DNA of 64,000 nucleotides from Paenibacillus antibioticophila (GTDB taxonomy: Bacteria; Bacillota; Bacilli; Paenibacillales; Paenibacillaceae). The DNA is taken from assembly GCF_000455265.1 (NCBI RefSeq), contig NZ_HG005139.1, forward strand, positions 530,910 to 594,909, written 5' to 3'. The stretch's first letter is position 1; each line of letters starts with the position of its first letter. The notes beneath the pieces were generated by a model, which saw only the letters and a program-made list of their open reading frames with translations, made no database searches and was not told the origin of the DNA. Shown in pieces: positions 26,886-35,386 of the stretch. Made by a program: the position numbers and the translations under genes.

Positions 26886-26976
26886 GGGCAACGTGTGAAG
26901 TGTACTGCAGTGAAAGCTTTCTGCAAGAAAGCTACTGCGGGGCATATGCTCGTAAGCACACTTCACACGTTGCCCC
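26886..26976. repeat. 91-bp palindromic element, second copy
   Basis: GGGCAACGTGTGAAGTGT (26886-26903) is an exact inverse of ACACTTCACACGTTGCCC (26958-26975). The core holds a further hairpin (AGCTTTC...GAAAGCT). It lies just past the convergent LOG gene. Confidence 0.75.
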
Positions 26977-27015
26977 TTAACTCGCCTTTAAGACAGCTTC
27001 TTCGGGTACGTTTTA

Positions 27016-27600
27016 CTAAATCTGCTGCTTGTGGGTGATAAAGGTTTTCACGGCCGGAGGAACATAGTGCTGGAACTGGTTCAAAAGCTCCTTGGGGTGT
27101 TCTTGAACCAATAGAGCGGAGACGAATTTTTCCTGAAGGAATTGTTCTTTCGACATATGGTGGAACAAGGCGATCAACGGATCATAGTAATGTTGAATAT
27201 TCAGCAAGCCGCAAGGCTTCTGGTGAAGTCCCAACTGAGCCCAGGTGAAGACCTCGAAAAATTCATCCATGGTGCCTGCGCCGCCCGGAAGAACCACGAA
27301 GCCGTCGGCCAACTCTGTCATCTTTGCTTTTCGCTCGTGCATGGAGCTTACAGTAATCAGCTCGGTCAACCCGGGATGGGCCAGCTCCTTGCTCTTCAGG
27401 AAATCAGGCAGCACGCCGATAGCCTTACCCCCTTGCTCAAGCACCGTATCGGCAATGGTCCCCATCAGCCCATTAACAGAACCTCCGTAGACTAGCGTGA
27501 TACCGCGTTGTACAAGTTCATTGCCAAGTGCGATCGCTCCCTGGATATACACCGGGGAAGCACCGATTCCGGATCCGCAAAATACAGCCAGCCGCTTCAT
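27016..27600 (-). CDS. LOG family protein (cytokinin riboside 5'-monophosphate phosphoribohydrolase type)
   Basis: 194 residues. Rossmann-like fold with the family signature PGGAGTMDE at 105-113 and MHERK at 87-91, the nucleotide 5'-monophosphate phosphoribohydrolase active site. It releases free bases from nucleoside monophosphates; bacterial forms may recycle damaged nucleotides rather than make cytokinin. AGGAGG precedes ATG. Twelve bases downstream of a hydrolase gene, likely one transcript with it. Confidence 0.92.
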   Translation of the reverse strand: MKRLAVFCGSGIGASPVYIQGAIALGNELVQRGITLVYGGSVNGLMGTIADTVLEQGGKAIGVLPDFLKSKELAHPGLTELITVSSMHERKAKMTELADGFVVLPGGAGTMDEFFEVFTWAQLGLHQKPCGLLNIQHYYDPLIALFHHMSKEQFLQEKFVSALLVQEHPKELLNQFQHYVPPAVKTFITHKQQI

Positions 27601-27612
27601 ATAGATCGCCTC

Positions 27613-28551
27613 CTATTTGACGTATTTATGGATGAAGCTGGTTACCTTCCTCCAATATTCCTCTCCGGCGACGGAAGCCGCGCCTGCATGACCCGCCCCA
27701 GGGACGATGTAGATTTCCTTGTCTGTTATCGCTGCTTCATACACTTCGTGCACCATTTTGCTTGGAACAAAAGTATCGCAATCTCCATGAATGAACATGA
27801 TCGGGATCTTTGCCTTCGCTACTTGAGCTAATGCATTTGCTTGGCCGAGCGTATAGCCGGCGCGGATGCGAGCGATCAGACTGGCCAGCGGAATAAGGGG
27901 GAAAGAAGGCAGACGGAAGAGGGCCTTAAGCTGATAACTGAATTCTTCCTTCGCCGAAGTGTATCCGCAATCTTCTACGATTACCTTTACTTGAGCGGGA
28001 AGAGACTCCCCCGAGACCATCATTACAGTAGCTCCGCCCATGGACACGCCATACAGAACAATTTCTGCCTGCGGGTAATCCAGCAGGATGCTGTCGATCC
28101 AGCGCAGCAGATCCAACCTGTCCGGCCAACCCATGCCGATATAGCGGCCTTCGCTGCTCCCATGGCCTCGCGCATCCGGCATTAGAATATGAAAGCCTGC
28201 TTTATAAAGCTGCATAGCCGGGCTTTTCATCGCCGCCGCTTCACTGGTGTATCCATGGGCCAATATCGCCCATTTGTTGGTCGTTATGGGCTGGAGGATC
28301 TTATACGCGTGCAGCTTGAGCCCGTCTGAGGATTCGATATACTGGTCCGCAACCTCAGCTTGTTCAAACCATTGATGATGGGAGTCATTCCGGCCAGCCT
28401 GCGTATCAATTGCATTGTGCGGGGCCTTGAACACGAAGGATTTATCCTTAGCTGGATTTAACGCGAGATTGTAGAAGTAGTTTCCGACTCCAATACATCC
28501 CGCCAGGAGTACCGCTACAATAATCATTCCAAGCCAGAGCCATATCGACAT
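27613..28551 (-). CDS. membrane-anchored alpha/beta hydrolase
   Basis: About 312 residues from ATG at 28551 (AGGA ten bases upstream; a TTG two codons earlier is weaker). One N-terminal membrane helix (about 3-24), then an alpha/beta-hydrolase fold. Nucleophile Ser in YGVSMGGAT, Asp in IHGDCDTFVP and His in PGAGHAG complete the triad. LAHGYTSEAAAMKS near 102 forms the oxyanion region. Similar to B. subtilis YqkD-type proteins. Substrate unknown. Confidence 0.88.
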   Translation of the reverse strand: MSIWLWLGMIIVAVLLAGCIGVGNYFYNLALNPAKDKSFVFKAPHNAIDTQAGRNDSHHQWFEQAEVADQYIESSDGLKLHAYKILQPITTNKWAILAHGYTSEAAAMKSPAMQLYKAGFHILMPDARGHGSSEGRYIGMGWPDRLDLLRWIDSILLDYPQAEIVLYGVSMGGATVMMVSGESLPAQVKVIVEDCGYTSAKEEFSYQLKALFRLPSFPLIPLASLIARIRAGYTLGQANALAQVAKAKIPIMFIHGDCDTFVPSKMVHEVYEAAITDKEIYIVPGAGHAGAASVAGEEYWRKVTSFIHKYVK

Positions 28552-28563
28552 AGTCAATCAATC

Positions 28564-29271
28564 CTAACATCGCACATATTTTCGTTTGAATCCAAGCTGT
28601 CCTCGTTCAAGAAACTTCAGAATATTTCCTGCAGGCTGAAGGTGCTTGCTTTTGGCATTATTCAATTGGACCTCTATGGGCTCGAGTGCTTTAGCAGTCT
28701 CAAGCGCCTTCGCATGGAGCGGTAAATACGAAATTCCGACGGTGTAAATAAAATTGCTCATTGAGAATTTGGTGCGTGTAGGACTGTCCTGAATCGTAGA
28801 GGCTGCAAGCTCAAGCAATCCCGCTATTTTCTGCTCGGAAAATTGATGATCTGGCCGGTTTCCCAGTAACCAGCAGTAACAGCTCCAGCCAGCCGACATT
28901 CGGAGCTCTTCTCCGCTTGCAATCCATTTGTCCGCCACTTGCTGGGCAATGTCTGACTCCGACAAAGTTACCGCAACTACGAAATCGGAGAGCATGTAAA
29001 AATAAGCTCCGTCCATCCAGCGCTCATAGTCCTCTTCAGTCATCCCATTCGGATCCGCAATGATGCCGGCAAAATACATGGCGTCATAGTTCCCTGTAGC
29101 ATAAAGCTCCTCGGCCAAAGGCTGATTCATTTTGATTTTCTTGGCGATCGGCTTCATCGCTCCAGTTGCTACGCCGAACAGCGGCTCATGCGCTCCGTTG
29201 GAAATATAGATTTTCTTGGTTCGTTCCTTGCCCAGGGCTTCCAGCTCCTGCATGACTGCTTCGAGGTTCAT
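28564..29271 (-). CDS. DNA alkylation repair protein, AlkD-like HEAT-repeat family
   Basis: 235 residues, almost all helical, matching the DNA alkylation repair (PF08713) family. MKPIAKKIKMNQPLAEELYATGNYDAMYFAGIIAD and YFYMLSDFVVAV correspond to the early HEAT repeats. AlkD proper excises N3- and N7-alkylated purines, but many distant members have no proven glycosylase activity, and the catalytic Asp/Trp/Arg could not be checked by alignment. AAAGGAG precedes ATG. Thirteen bases separate it from the hydrolase gene. Confidence 0.8.
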   Translation of the reverse strand: MNLEAVMQELEALGKERTKKIYISNGAHEPLFGVATGAMKPIAKKIKMNQPLAEELYATGNYDAMYFAGIIADPNGMTEEDYERWMDGAYFYMLSDFVVAVTLSESDIAQQVADKWIASGEELRMSAGWSCYCWLLGNRPDHQFSEQKIAGLLELAASTIQDSPTRTKFSMSNFIYTVGISYLPLHAKALETAKALEPIEVQLNNAKSKHLQPAGNILKFLERGQLGFKRKYVRC

Positions 29272-29332
29272 AATTAGATGCTCCTTTCCTTATCTTTAAT
29301 TATACTTGCCGGATAGCGAAAAAGTCAGCCAT

Positions 29333-29367
29333 AAAAAAGGGCGCAGCCATCACAGGCTCGCCCCTTA
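29333..29367 (-). terminator. terminator downstream of ctc
   Basis: GGGCG and AGCC pair with GGCT and CGCCC (one bulge). The minus strand runs into TTTTTT. It separates ctc from the AlkD-like gene. Confidence 0.7.
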
Positions 29368-29445
29368 ATATCATATTTGAAGTAAACTCCGACGTTCTTC
29401 CTCGCTGTTCCTTTAAAACAAGCCAGGAAGCTTTGCCGGCGGATT

Positions 29446-30021
29446 TTACATGGCCTCCGGCTGGTCTGTCTGAACCTTTGGTGTCACCACGGACACGAGC
29501 AGTTCGTTCGCCGCTGAGATAGGTACGACTCCTTCAGGCAGCCTGAGTTCCCCGACATGGATAGAATCCCCGACCTCCAGTTCGCTGATGTCGACAGGAA
29601 TGATGGCTGGAATATGGTCCGGATAGGATTCGATCTCGATGAACGTGCTTTGGATTTGTACGACGCCCCCAAGCTTGGCTCCCTTCGCAGTGCCGACGTA
29701 GTCAAGATTCACTCTCGTGCGTACGATTTCATTTTTATTAATACGTAAAAAGTCGACATGAATGTATTCACGAGTTACCGGATCACGCTGAACCGTCTCC
29801 AGCAATACCGGAATCGGCTCCTGATTGTCCAAGCGAAGCTCTACGATGCCTCTCTGTCCGCTCCGCGCCCATTTGCCGAACTCTTTGGCGGACAGCTGGA
29901 TCATCAGATTGTCTTCTCCTATGCCAAATACAATCGCCGGAATTTGCCCTGAACGGCGAAGCTGCCGAAGTCCGGTTTTATTCATGGTCGTGCGTGTTTC
30001 TCCTCGCAAATAAGTTTTCAT
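29446..30021 (-). CDS. ctc: 50S ribosomal protein L25 / general stress protein Ctc
   Basis: About 191 residues from ATG at 30021 (AAGGAGTG eight bases upstream); an in-frame GTG at 30060 is possible. N-terminal L25 beta-barrel (LRGETRTTMNKTGLRQLRRSGQIPAIVFG) binds 5S rRNA. The C-terminal TL5/Ctc domain has EIESYPDHIPAIIPVDISELEVGDSIHVGEL. It is ribosome-bound, induced by stress in Bacillus. Preceded by a 21-codon reading frame with its own strong ribosome-binding site. Confidence 0.93.
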   Translation of the reverse strand: MKTYLRGETRTTMNKTGLRQLRRSGQIPAIVFGIGEDNLMIQLSAKEFGKWARSGQRGIVELRLDNQEPIPVLLETVQRDPVTREYIHVDFLRINKNEIVRTRVNLDYVGTAKGAKLGGVVQIQSTFIEIESYPDHIPAIIPVDISELEVGDSIHVGELRLPEGVVPISAANELLVSVVTPKVQTDQPEAM

Positions 30022-30060
30022 CTCAACAACACTCCTTAAATTATCATTATTTGGGTGCAC

Positions 30061-30126
30061 TTACCTCGATCGTCCATAATGAACTACGGATTTGTCCCCC
30101 CGTAGCGGGGACAGCAGGAGCACCAT
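30061..30126 (-). CDS. possible 21-residue leader peptide upstream of ctc
   Basis: GGAGGTGA lies five bases before ATG. The frame reads MVLLLSPLRGDKSVVHYGRSR and ends in TAA directly against a GTG in frame with ctc. The coding sequence overlaps a GTCCCC...GGGGAC hairpin. It could be a translated leader controlling ctc or a small protein. No homologue recognised. The ribosome-binding site is better than that of many real genes here. Confidence 0.45.
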   Translation of the reverse strand: MVLLLSPLRGDKSVVHYGRSR

Positions 30127-30176
30127 TGCATCACCTCCAGAAAGACATTTAATGTAAAAATGCTTATATATGCGAG

Positions 30177-30209
30177 AAGGCACCTCGTTCCATGGGAACG
30201 AAATGCCTA
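30177..30209. repeat. hairpin in the leader region of ctc
   Basis: AGGCA and CGTTCC pair with GGAACG and TGCCT around a short loop. There is no adjacent T-run on either strand, so it may be a leader structure for ctc or a weak terminator of the DUF4256 gene. Confidence 0.45.
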
Positions 30210-30275
30210 ATTACTTGGTACCATATCATATTAAGGGAAGGTTGTCGACCTGCCCGGAGTAGGGCCTGAATGGAT

Positions 30276-30854
30276 CTATACCTTGAGCGAGCCGCGGAAT
30301 CCCCTTGCTCCGTAATAAGAATCTGCGCCGTTATGGTAGACAAAGACCGTGTTGTATCGGCGATCACAGAAGACAGCCCCGCCAAGCTTGCGGATCGGCT
30401 CCGGGGTGAGCACCCAGCTAGAAGTTTTCAGATCAAAGCTGCCAAGCTTTTGAAGCTCCCGATACTGCTCCTCTGTAAGCAGCTCGATCCCCATGGCATC
30501 GGCCATTTCCATCGCGCTGCTTTCCGGCTTGTGCGCTTTCCTTGATTCCAGTGCTTCGCGGTCATAACAGATACTTCTGCGGCCTTTCGGGCTTTCTGCG
30601 GAGCAATCATAGAAAATGTATTCCTCCGTATCCTTGTCGTAACCAACAACGTCCGGCTCGCCGCCTGTCCGCTCCATCTCATGGAGAGACCATACTTTTT
30701 CAGGGAGTGCTTCAAGCTTTGCCTGTACTTGCTCCCAATTCAGTCCTTGATGGCGGGACATGTTTTTCTCGAAACGCGCCTTCAGAATTTGAAGTAATTC
30801 TGCGGCCTGTTCAGGAGCTAGTACCTTTTGATTATCATTTGGGGGTGTCGCCAT
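30276..30854 (-). CDS. DUF4256 domain-containing protein
   Basis: 192 residues, soluble. The whole length fits DUF4256: LLQILKARFEKNMSRHQGLNW near residue 20, LPEKVWSLHEMERTGGEPDVVGYD near 50, CSAESPKGRRSICYDREALE near 84, and a C-terminal YHNGADSYYGARGFRGSLKV. Family function is unknown. GAAGGGAGA precedes ATG. No operon partner evident. Confidence 0.88.
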   Translation of the reverse strand: MATPPNDNQKVLAPEQAAELLQILKARFEKNMSRHQGLNWEQVQAKLEALPEKVWSLHEMERTGGEPDVVGYDKDTEEYIFYDCSAESPKGRRSICYDREALESRKAHKPESSAMEMADAMGIELLTEEQYRELQKLGSFDLKTSSWVLTPEPIRKLGGAVFCDRRYNTVFVYHNGADSYYGARGFRGSLKV

Positions 30855-30942
30855 AGTCAGTTCTCCCTTCGGAATTATTCGCTTCCTCTGTATTATGCCA
30901 TGTTTTGGAGCGAAATCCAGATCAACAATAGGAGCGTGATGG

Positions 30943-32055
30943 TTACTGTAACGAAGATTTCAAATAAACAATGCTGCTGTTATAGTGCTCTCCATCCCAT
31001 TGCGCATACGCAAGCTGTTCTCCGTTAGGGCTCCAGCAGGTCAGGACATTTGTAATATCCACGGCAATCGAAGTGGACTCGCCTGCCAGCAGGTCATGCA
31101 CGTATAAGCCGCTGACGGAAGCTCCGTTCTCTTCGCCTTTCATACTGTACGCAATCATTCGTTGGTCGGGGGACCAGGAAATGCCGCCCAGCTCGACTCC
31201 CTCGGCAATCTTCTTAAGATTGCTTCCATCCGCATCGGCCAGTGATAACGTTTGTTTAGCCCCGTTATACTGCAAGACCAGGATTTTGTTCTCGTCCGGG
31301 GAAGGGTAGAGGCCTCCCACGTTAGGCAGGTCCAAGCTGGTGATATCGCGTGTTGTCAGATTGAGAGCTTTCAATGTGTTATCGCCCGATGTATTGTAAT
31401 AAACCGTATCCTTGACCTTTCTGACAATAAATAGAGCCTCCTGACCCAGCTCAGACAGAGGGGTTGCTTTTCCCTTCGTATCGGCGGTATAAGCACCATT
31501 CATATACCCGGCCCCGACAATCGTATCCTGATCTGCCCAATAGGCGCTGCCTACATTGCCGATGGACTCTCCCGTGATATTGAAGCTGTTCAGACTTTCA
31601 AGATCAAGCACCTCATACGACGGGTCCCCCAGGCTATTCCCGGAATAAAGCAAATACTTACGATCCGGCGAGAGCTTTGCTCCGCCCAGATGCAGATCGG
31701 GCTCTTCTTTAAGCAAAGAATACTCTTTGGTGGACAGATTGTATTTGTATAAGCTCCTTGGGTGATGTCCGGCCAGTTCCTCAAGACTCATCTCCTTCAG
31801 GGACTCATTTTCCTTCGCAACGATGACCGTGTTCTCATCCAGCCAATCCGAGATTTCCAATTCCTCGTAGGCATCAATCTTCACGATGGAAATACCGGGC
31901 TCGCCAGCATCGCCTTTCTCATCGTCAATAACGGTAATGGAGCTCCCGGGTTCCTGAATGGTGACTTTGCCGTTCTCCTTGGTTCCGTTGCATCCTGCGG
32001 CAAGGAGCAGAATGCTTAATAAGCATATCGCTTTGGTTAATGTAGTGTTTTTCAT
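30943..32055 (-). CDS. lipoprotein with TolB-like beta-propeller
   Basis: 370 residues. Signal peptide with lipobox LLAAGC (Cys22). Several propeller blades contain the SPDRKYLLYSGNSLG, SPDENKILVLQYN, SPDQRMIAYSMKG and SPNGEQLAYAQWD repeats typical of WD40/TolB-like sheets. It lies directly downstream of a two-component system on the same strand (about 107 bases after the kinase stop) and may be regulated with it or act in envelope sensing. AGGAGGCGAAG precedes ATG. Confidence 0.8.
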   Translation of the reverse strand: MKNTTLTKAICLLSILLLAAGCNGTKENGKVTIQEPGSSITVIDDEKGDAGEPGISIVKIDAYEELEISDWLDENTVIVAKENESLKEMSLEELAGHHPRSLYKYNLSTKEYSLLKEEPDLHLGGAKLSPDRKYLLYSGNSLGDPSYEVLDLESLNSFNITGESIGNVGSAYWADQDTIVGAGYMNGAYTADTKGKATPLSELGQEALFIVRKVKDTVYYNTSGDNTLKALNLTTRDITSLDLPNVGGLYPSPDENKILVLQYNGAKQTLSLADADGSNLKKIAEGVELGGISWSPDQRMIAYSMKGEENGASVSGLYVHDLLAGESTSIAVDITNVLTCWSPNGEQLAYAQWDGEHYNSSIVYLKSSLQ

Positions 32056-32161
32056 TTCTCTTCGCCTCCTCGATAATTAAATTATCAAGAACTTGTTTCG
32101 TGGGAATCTACAAATGTAGCCATCCGGTTAACAATTGTATCCAACTTGTAAACAAAGCAGT

Positions 32162-33622
32162 TCAAGCTGAATCAGATGCGGGAAAGACCACCCTGAACTG
32201 GCTGCCCTCTGGCCCGGTATGGATGAGCTCAATCGAGCCTCCCATCATTTCTGCGTGCTTCCGGGTAAGCGACAAGCCGAGCCCGGCTCCGCCATGTTCC
32301 CTGGATCTATTCTTATCTACCGTGTAGAAGGGCTCAAATACCTTCTCCGCAAGCTCCGGCGGAATGCCAATCCCGGTATCGGCAATCTCAATAACCGCTT
32401 GGTCAGCGGCTGAGTAGCTCTTGATAGAGATGGTTCCATTAGCTTTATTATATTTGACGGCATTGTCCAGTAAATTAACAAGAACGAGGGTCAGGCTGTC
32501 CTTGTCCCCCTGGATATAAGTGTCCTCCAGTTCGGTATAGAGCATGATGCCAAATTTATCGATTTTGCCCTTCAAGCTGCCTAATACCGATTCAATTGCC
32601 GGTTTAACCGCCAGCTTCTCCAGCTTCAGCTCGAAATCATATTTCTCCAGCGCCGATAGCTGAAGGACTTTATCGACCATCTGATAAAGGCGCTCGGTCT
32701 CGCTCTTCACATTGACAATAGCCGTCTGCAGCAGTTTCTCGTCATCCGGATACATCTCGAGCAGATCAATATAGGCCTTGATGGAGGTGAGCGGAGTCTT
32801 GAACTCGTGGGTAACATTGCCGATGAATTGCTTCTGCTGGATGTCCAGCAAGGACAATTTGTCGACCGCAAGCTTAAGCTTGTTTTGCTCGTCTTCCATG
32901 CCCTGAATGGTTCGTTTGATCTGTCCGCTCATGGCATGAATACCATGACTCAGCTTGCCGATCTCATCCTTGCGCTTTAGAGTAGTGGTCTCGTAATGGC
33001 CCTCCCGTATAAGGTCAACCATATGATCAAGCTTGATAATACCTGTAGCAAAGGAATTGAAATATATATTACCAACGAGGAAGCTCAAGATAAATACAAC
33101 GGCACCTATATAAATGAACAACTGCCGGATATCGTTATAAAATGCCAGATGAGTCGAGAGGGAGTAATAGAATTGGATAACCCCGACTTGCTCACTACCT
33201 GCCCGGAGCGGTGTCAGATAAAATAGAGAGTCGCCTTCCACGAGATAAGCTGTTTTATGTTCCAGGGCGTAGGCGAGCGTCCTCTTGATATTGTCAGGGG
33301 ACGGGTTCGCCGTTTTTCTGCTGACGGGTTCTCCCTGCATATCATACAGCACTAAGGATTGTCCGCTAATTAGCTCCAGTTCCTCGGCGAACTCCTGACC
33401 CTTGGAGGCCAGGAAGGTCTCGGGGACTTTGCTTTCCTCCGACAAGATCGTCTGTATAAAATACATGTTGGCCGTTTTGGCTTGTTGAGCTAAATACTGT
33501 TCATATTGCTTTTCCTGATTATCTTCAATGCCTCGCAGCACCAGTAAGCTTAAAAGAAATACGACAAAGAGCAGCAAAGCGGCCAGAAACAGGCTGAACT
33601 TTATTCGGATGCTAATTTTCAC
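32162..33622 (-). CDS. sensor histidine kinase (HisKA/HATPase_c)
   Basis: 486 residues. Helices near 8-30 and 168-190 flank an extracellular sensor of about 135 residues. HAMP domain near 190-245. HisKA phospho-acceptor in FIGNVTHEFKTPLTS, N-box NLLDNAVKYN, G1 DTGIGIPPE, F-box FEPFYTVD, G2 GGAGLGLSL. It overlaps its response regulator by 11 bases. The pair resembles envelope-stress or antibiotic-sensing OmpR-type systems; the signal is unknown. Confidence 0.94.
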   Translation of the reverse strand: MKISIRIKFSLFLAALLLFVVFLLSLLVLRGIEDNQEKQYEQYLAQQAKTANMYFIQTILSEESKVPETFLASKGQEFAEELELISGQSLVLYDMQGEPVSRKTANPSPDNIKRTLAYALEHKTAYLVEGDSLFYLTPLRAGSEQVGVIQFYYSLSTHLAFYNDIRQLFIYIGAVVFILSFLVGNIYFNSFATGIIKLDHMVDLIREGHYETTTLKRKDEIGKLSHGIHAMSGQIKRTIQGMEDEQNKLKLAVDKLSLLDIQQKQFIGNVTHEFKTPLTSIKAYIDLLEMYPDDEKLLQTAIVNVKSETERLYQMVDKVLQLSALEKYDFELKLEKLAVKPAIESVLGSLKGKIDKFGIMLYTELEDTYIQGDKDSLTLVLVNLLDNAVKYNKANGTISIKSYSAADQAVIEIADTGIGIPPELAEKVFEPFYTVDKNRSREHGGAGLGLSLTRKHAEMMGGSIELIHTGPEGSQFRVVFPASDSA

Positions 33623-34307
33623 CGCTGCCTCCCAAGGCTTTGTAGCCTATGCCATACACGGTTTGAATGACGCTGTCAAAGGGCGGGCCAAGCTTCTTGC
33701 GGATGCGCTGAACATGAATATCCACCGTACGCGTACCCCCGAAATAATCTATTCCCCATACTGTATTAAGCAATTGATCCCTGGTGTAGACTCTTTCCGG
33801 ATGAGCCAGCATGAGGGCCAGCAGGTCATACTCCTTGGGAGTCAACTCCAGGGGACGGTCACCCGCAAGAGCGGTTCGCTTATCTGTAGAGAGCGTGATG
33901 CCGCCTACGTTGATTACATTTGAATCCTGGTTATGGTCAACGGTCTGTATTCTACGCAGCAATGATTTCAAACGGGCCAGCAGCTCCCGCATGTCAAACG
34001 GCTTAGTCATATAATCGTCCGCACCTAGCTCAAGGCCCAGTACCTTATGGACGATATCCTCCTTCGCGGTCAACATGATGACCACTATACGGCCCTTTCC
34101 TTGAAGCTTCTTCAAAATCTCATACCCGTCCATGCCGGGGAGCATGACGTCCAGAATCAGGGCATCCGGCTGAAATTCCTCGATTCTCTTCAGGGCAGCT
34201 TCACCATGATACACCGCCTCGGCCGTATAACCCTCTCTGGTTAACGCATACGTGATGGCATTCGCTATGGTTTGTTCATCTTCAATAACCAGAACCTTCT
34301 CCTTCAT
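33612..34307 (-). CDS. OmpR/PhoB-family response regulator
   Basis: 231 residues. Receiver domain with phospho-Asp in LILDVMLPGMDGYE, Thr in MLTAKED and Lys in YMTKPFD. The C-terminal winged helix carries LELTPKEYDLLALMLAHPERVYTRDQLLNTVWG and RTVDIHVQRIRKKLG. First gene of the regulator-kinase-lipoprotein run. AAAGGAG lies 12 bases from ATG, rather far. Its upstream neighbour is AT-rich and on the other strand. Confidence 0.95.
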   Translation of the reverse strand: MKEKVLVIEDEQTIANAITYALTREGYTAEAVYHGEAALKRIEEFQPDALILDVMLPGMDGYEILKKLQGKGRIVVIMLTAKEDIVHKVLGLELGADDYMTKPFDMRELLARLKSLLRRIQTVDHNQDSNVINVGGITLSTDKRTALAGDRPLELTPKEYDLLALMLAHPERVYTRDQLLNTVWGIDYFGGTRTVDIHVQRIRKKLGPPFDSVIQTVYGIGYKALGGSGEN

Positions 34308-34502
34308 CGCAAGCTTGCACTCCTTTCCGGCTCAACTATTCGAATTGCTCTTTAATATTCATGTTCTGTATAACCATTCTGGCTCTGCTCAACTTAGTTA
34401 ATCGGAATTTCAAGAAGAATGTTTCGTTATATTTGTTTCCTACATTGAAGTGCTTGATGTTAAACAAATATAATTTAAGTAATTAGGAGGAAGGAGGAAA
34501 TC

Positions 34503-35333
34503 ATGTTCAACGAATTAAATAATTACTTAATAAAGCCAAGGCTTTATACCCCAAGTACAGGTGCGTTCTGGGATGATGAACATATATCGAAAGGAATGCT
34601 TGAAGCCCATCTCAACCCTGATTGGAATGCAGCAACTCGAAAACAAGATTTTGTGGATAAATCAGTACAGTGGATGGCTTCAATAGCTCAACCTGCACAA
34701 TATCAACAATTACTTGATTTAGGTTGCGGACCAGGAATTTATGCAGAACGTTTTCGCAAAGCAGGTTATCAGGTAACAGGTATTGACTTTTCAAAACGCT
34801 CGATCGATTATGCAAAAGAACAAACTTTACATAATAAAAGTAATATCGAATACCGTTACCAGAACTACTTGACAATTGATTATAAAGAACAGTTCGATGT
34901 AATAACATTGATTTTTTGTGATTATGCACCGTTATCATTTACAGATAGGCTTATTCTATTGAGAAAAGTATATCAAGCATTAAAGCCGAACGGGAAGTTC
35001 ATTTTTGATGTGTTTACACCTCTTATGAGAAAAGCTGAAAGTCGTTCATGGTATTTCAGTGATGAGGGTGGATTTTGGAATGAAAAGCCCCATATTTGCT
35101 TAAATTCAGTTTATCAATATGATGATGAAGATCATACAGAATTAACGCAGTCCATTGTGATAACTGAAGATACTGTGAATTGTTATAATATATGGGACCA
35201 TTTTTTTACTAAAGAAGCACTGATATCAGAAATTCAGCCTATAGGGTTCAATACATTTGAATTTTATGGCGATATTGCAGGAAAGGATTATTCAGATACA
35301 GGAGAAACTATTTGTGGTGTTTTTACAAAGTAG
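34503..35333 (+). CDS. class I SAM-dependent methyltransferase
   Basis: 276 residues. Motif I LLDLGCGPGIYAERFRKAGYQVTGIDFS near 77-104 binds SAM, and the fold continues with FDVITLIFCDYAPLS and LKPNGKFIFDVFTP. Substrate unknown. GGAGGAAGGAGG precedes ATG. Clearly more AT-rich than the genes before 34.3 kb and after 38.2 kb, as are the next genes, suggesting recent acquisition. A GNAT gene follows after 53 bases in the same orientation. Confidence 0.9.
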   Translation: MFNELNNYLIKPRLYTPSTGAFWDDEHISKGMLEAHLNPDWNAATRKQDFVDKSVQWMASIAQPAQYQQLLDLGCGPGIYAERFRKAGYQVTGIDFSKRSIDYAKEQTLHNKSNIEYRYQNYLTIDYKEQFDVITLIFCDYAPLSFTDRLILLRKVYQALKPNGKFIFDVFTPLMRKAESRSWYFSDEGGFWNEKPHICLNSVYQYDDEDHTELTQSIVITEDTVNCYNIWDHFFTKEALISEIQPIGFNTFEFYGDIAGKDYSDTGETICGVFTK

Positions 35334-35386
35334 AAGCTTCGGTTAGTTAAAGCAATTGCTCAGGACAGTTAAAGGAGGCGTTTGTT

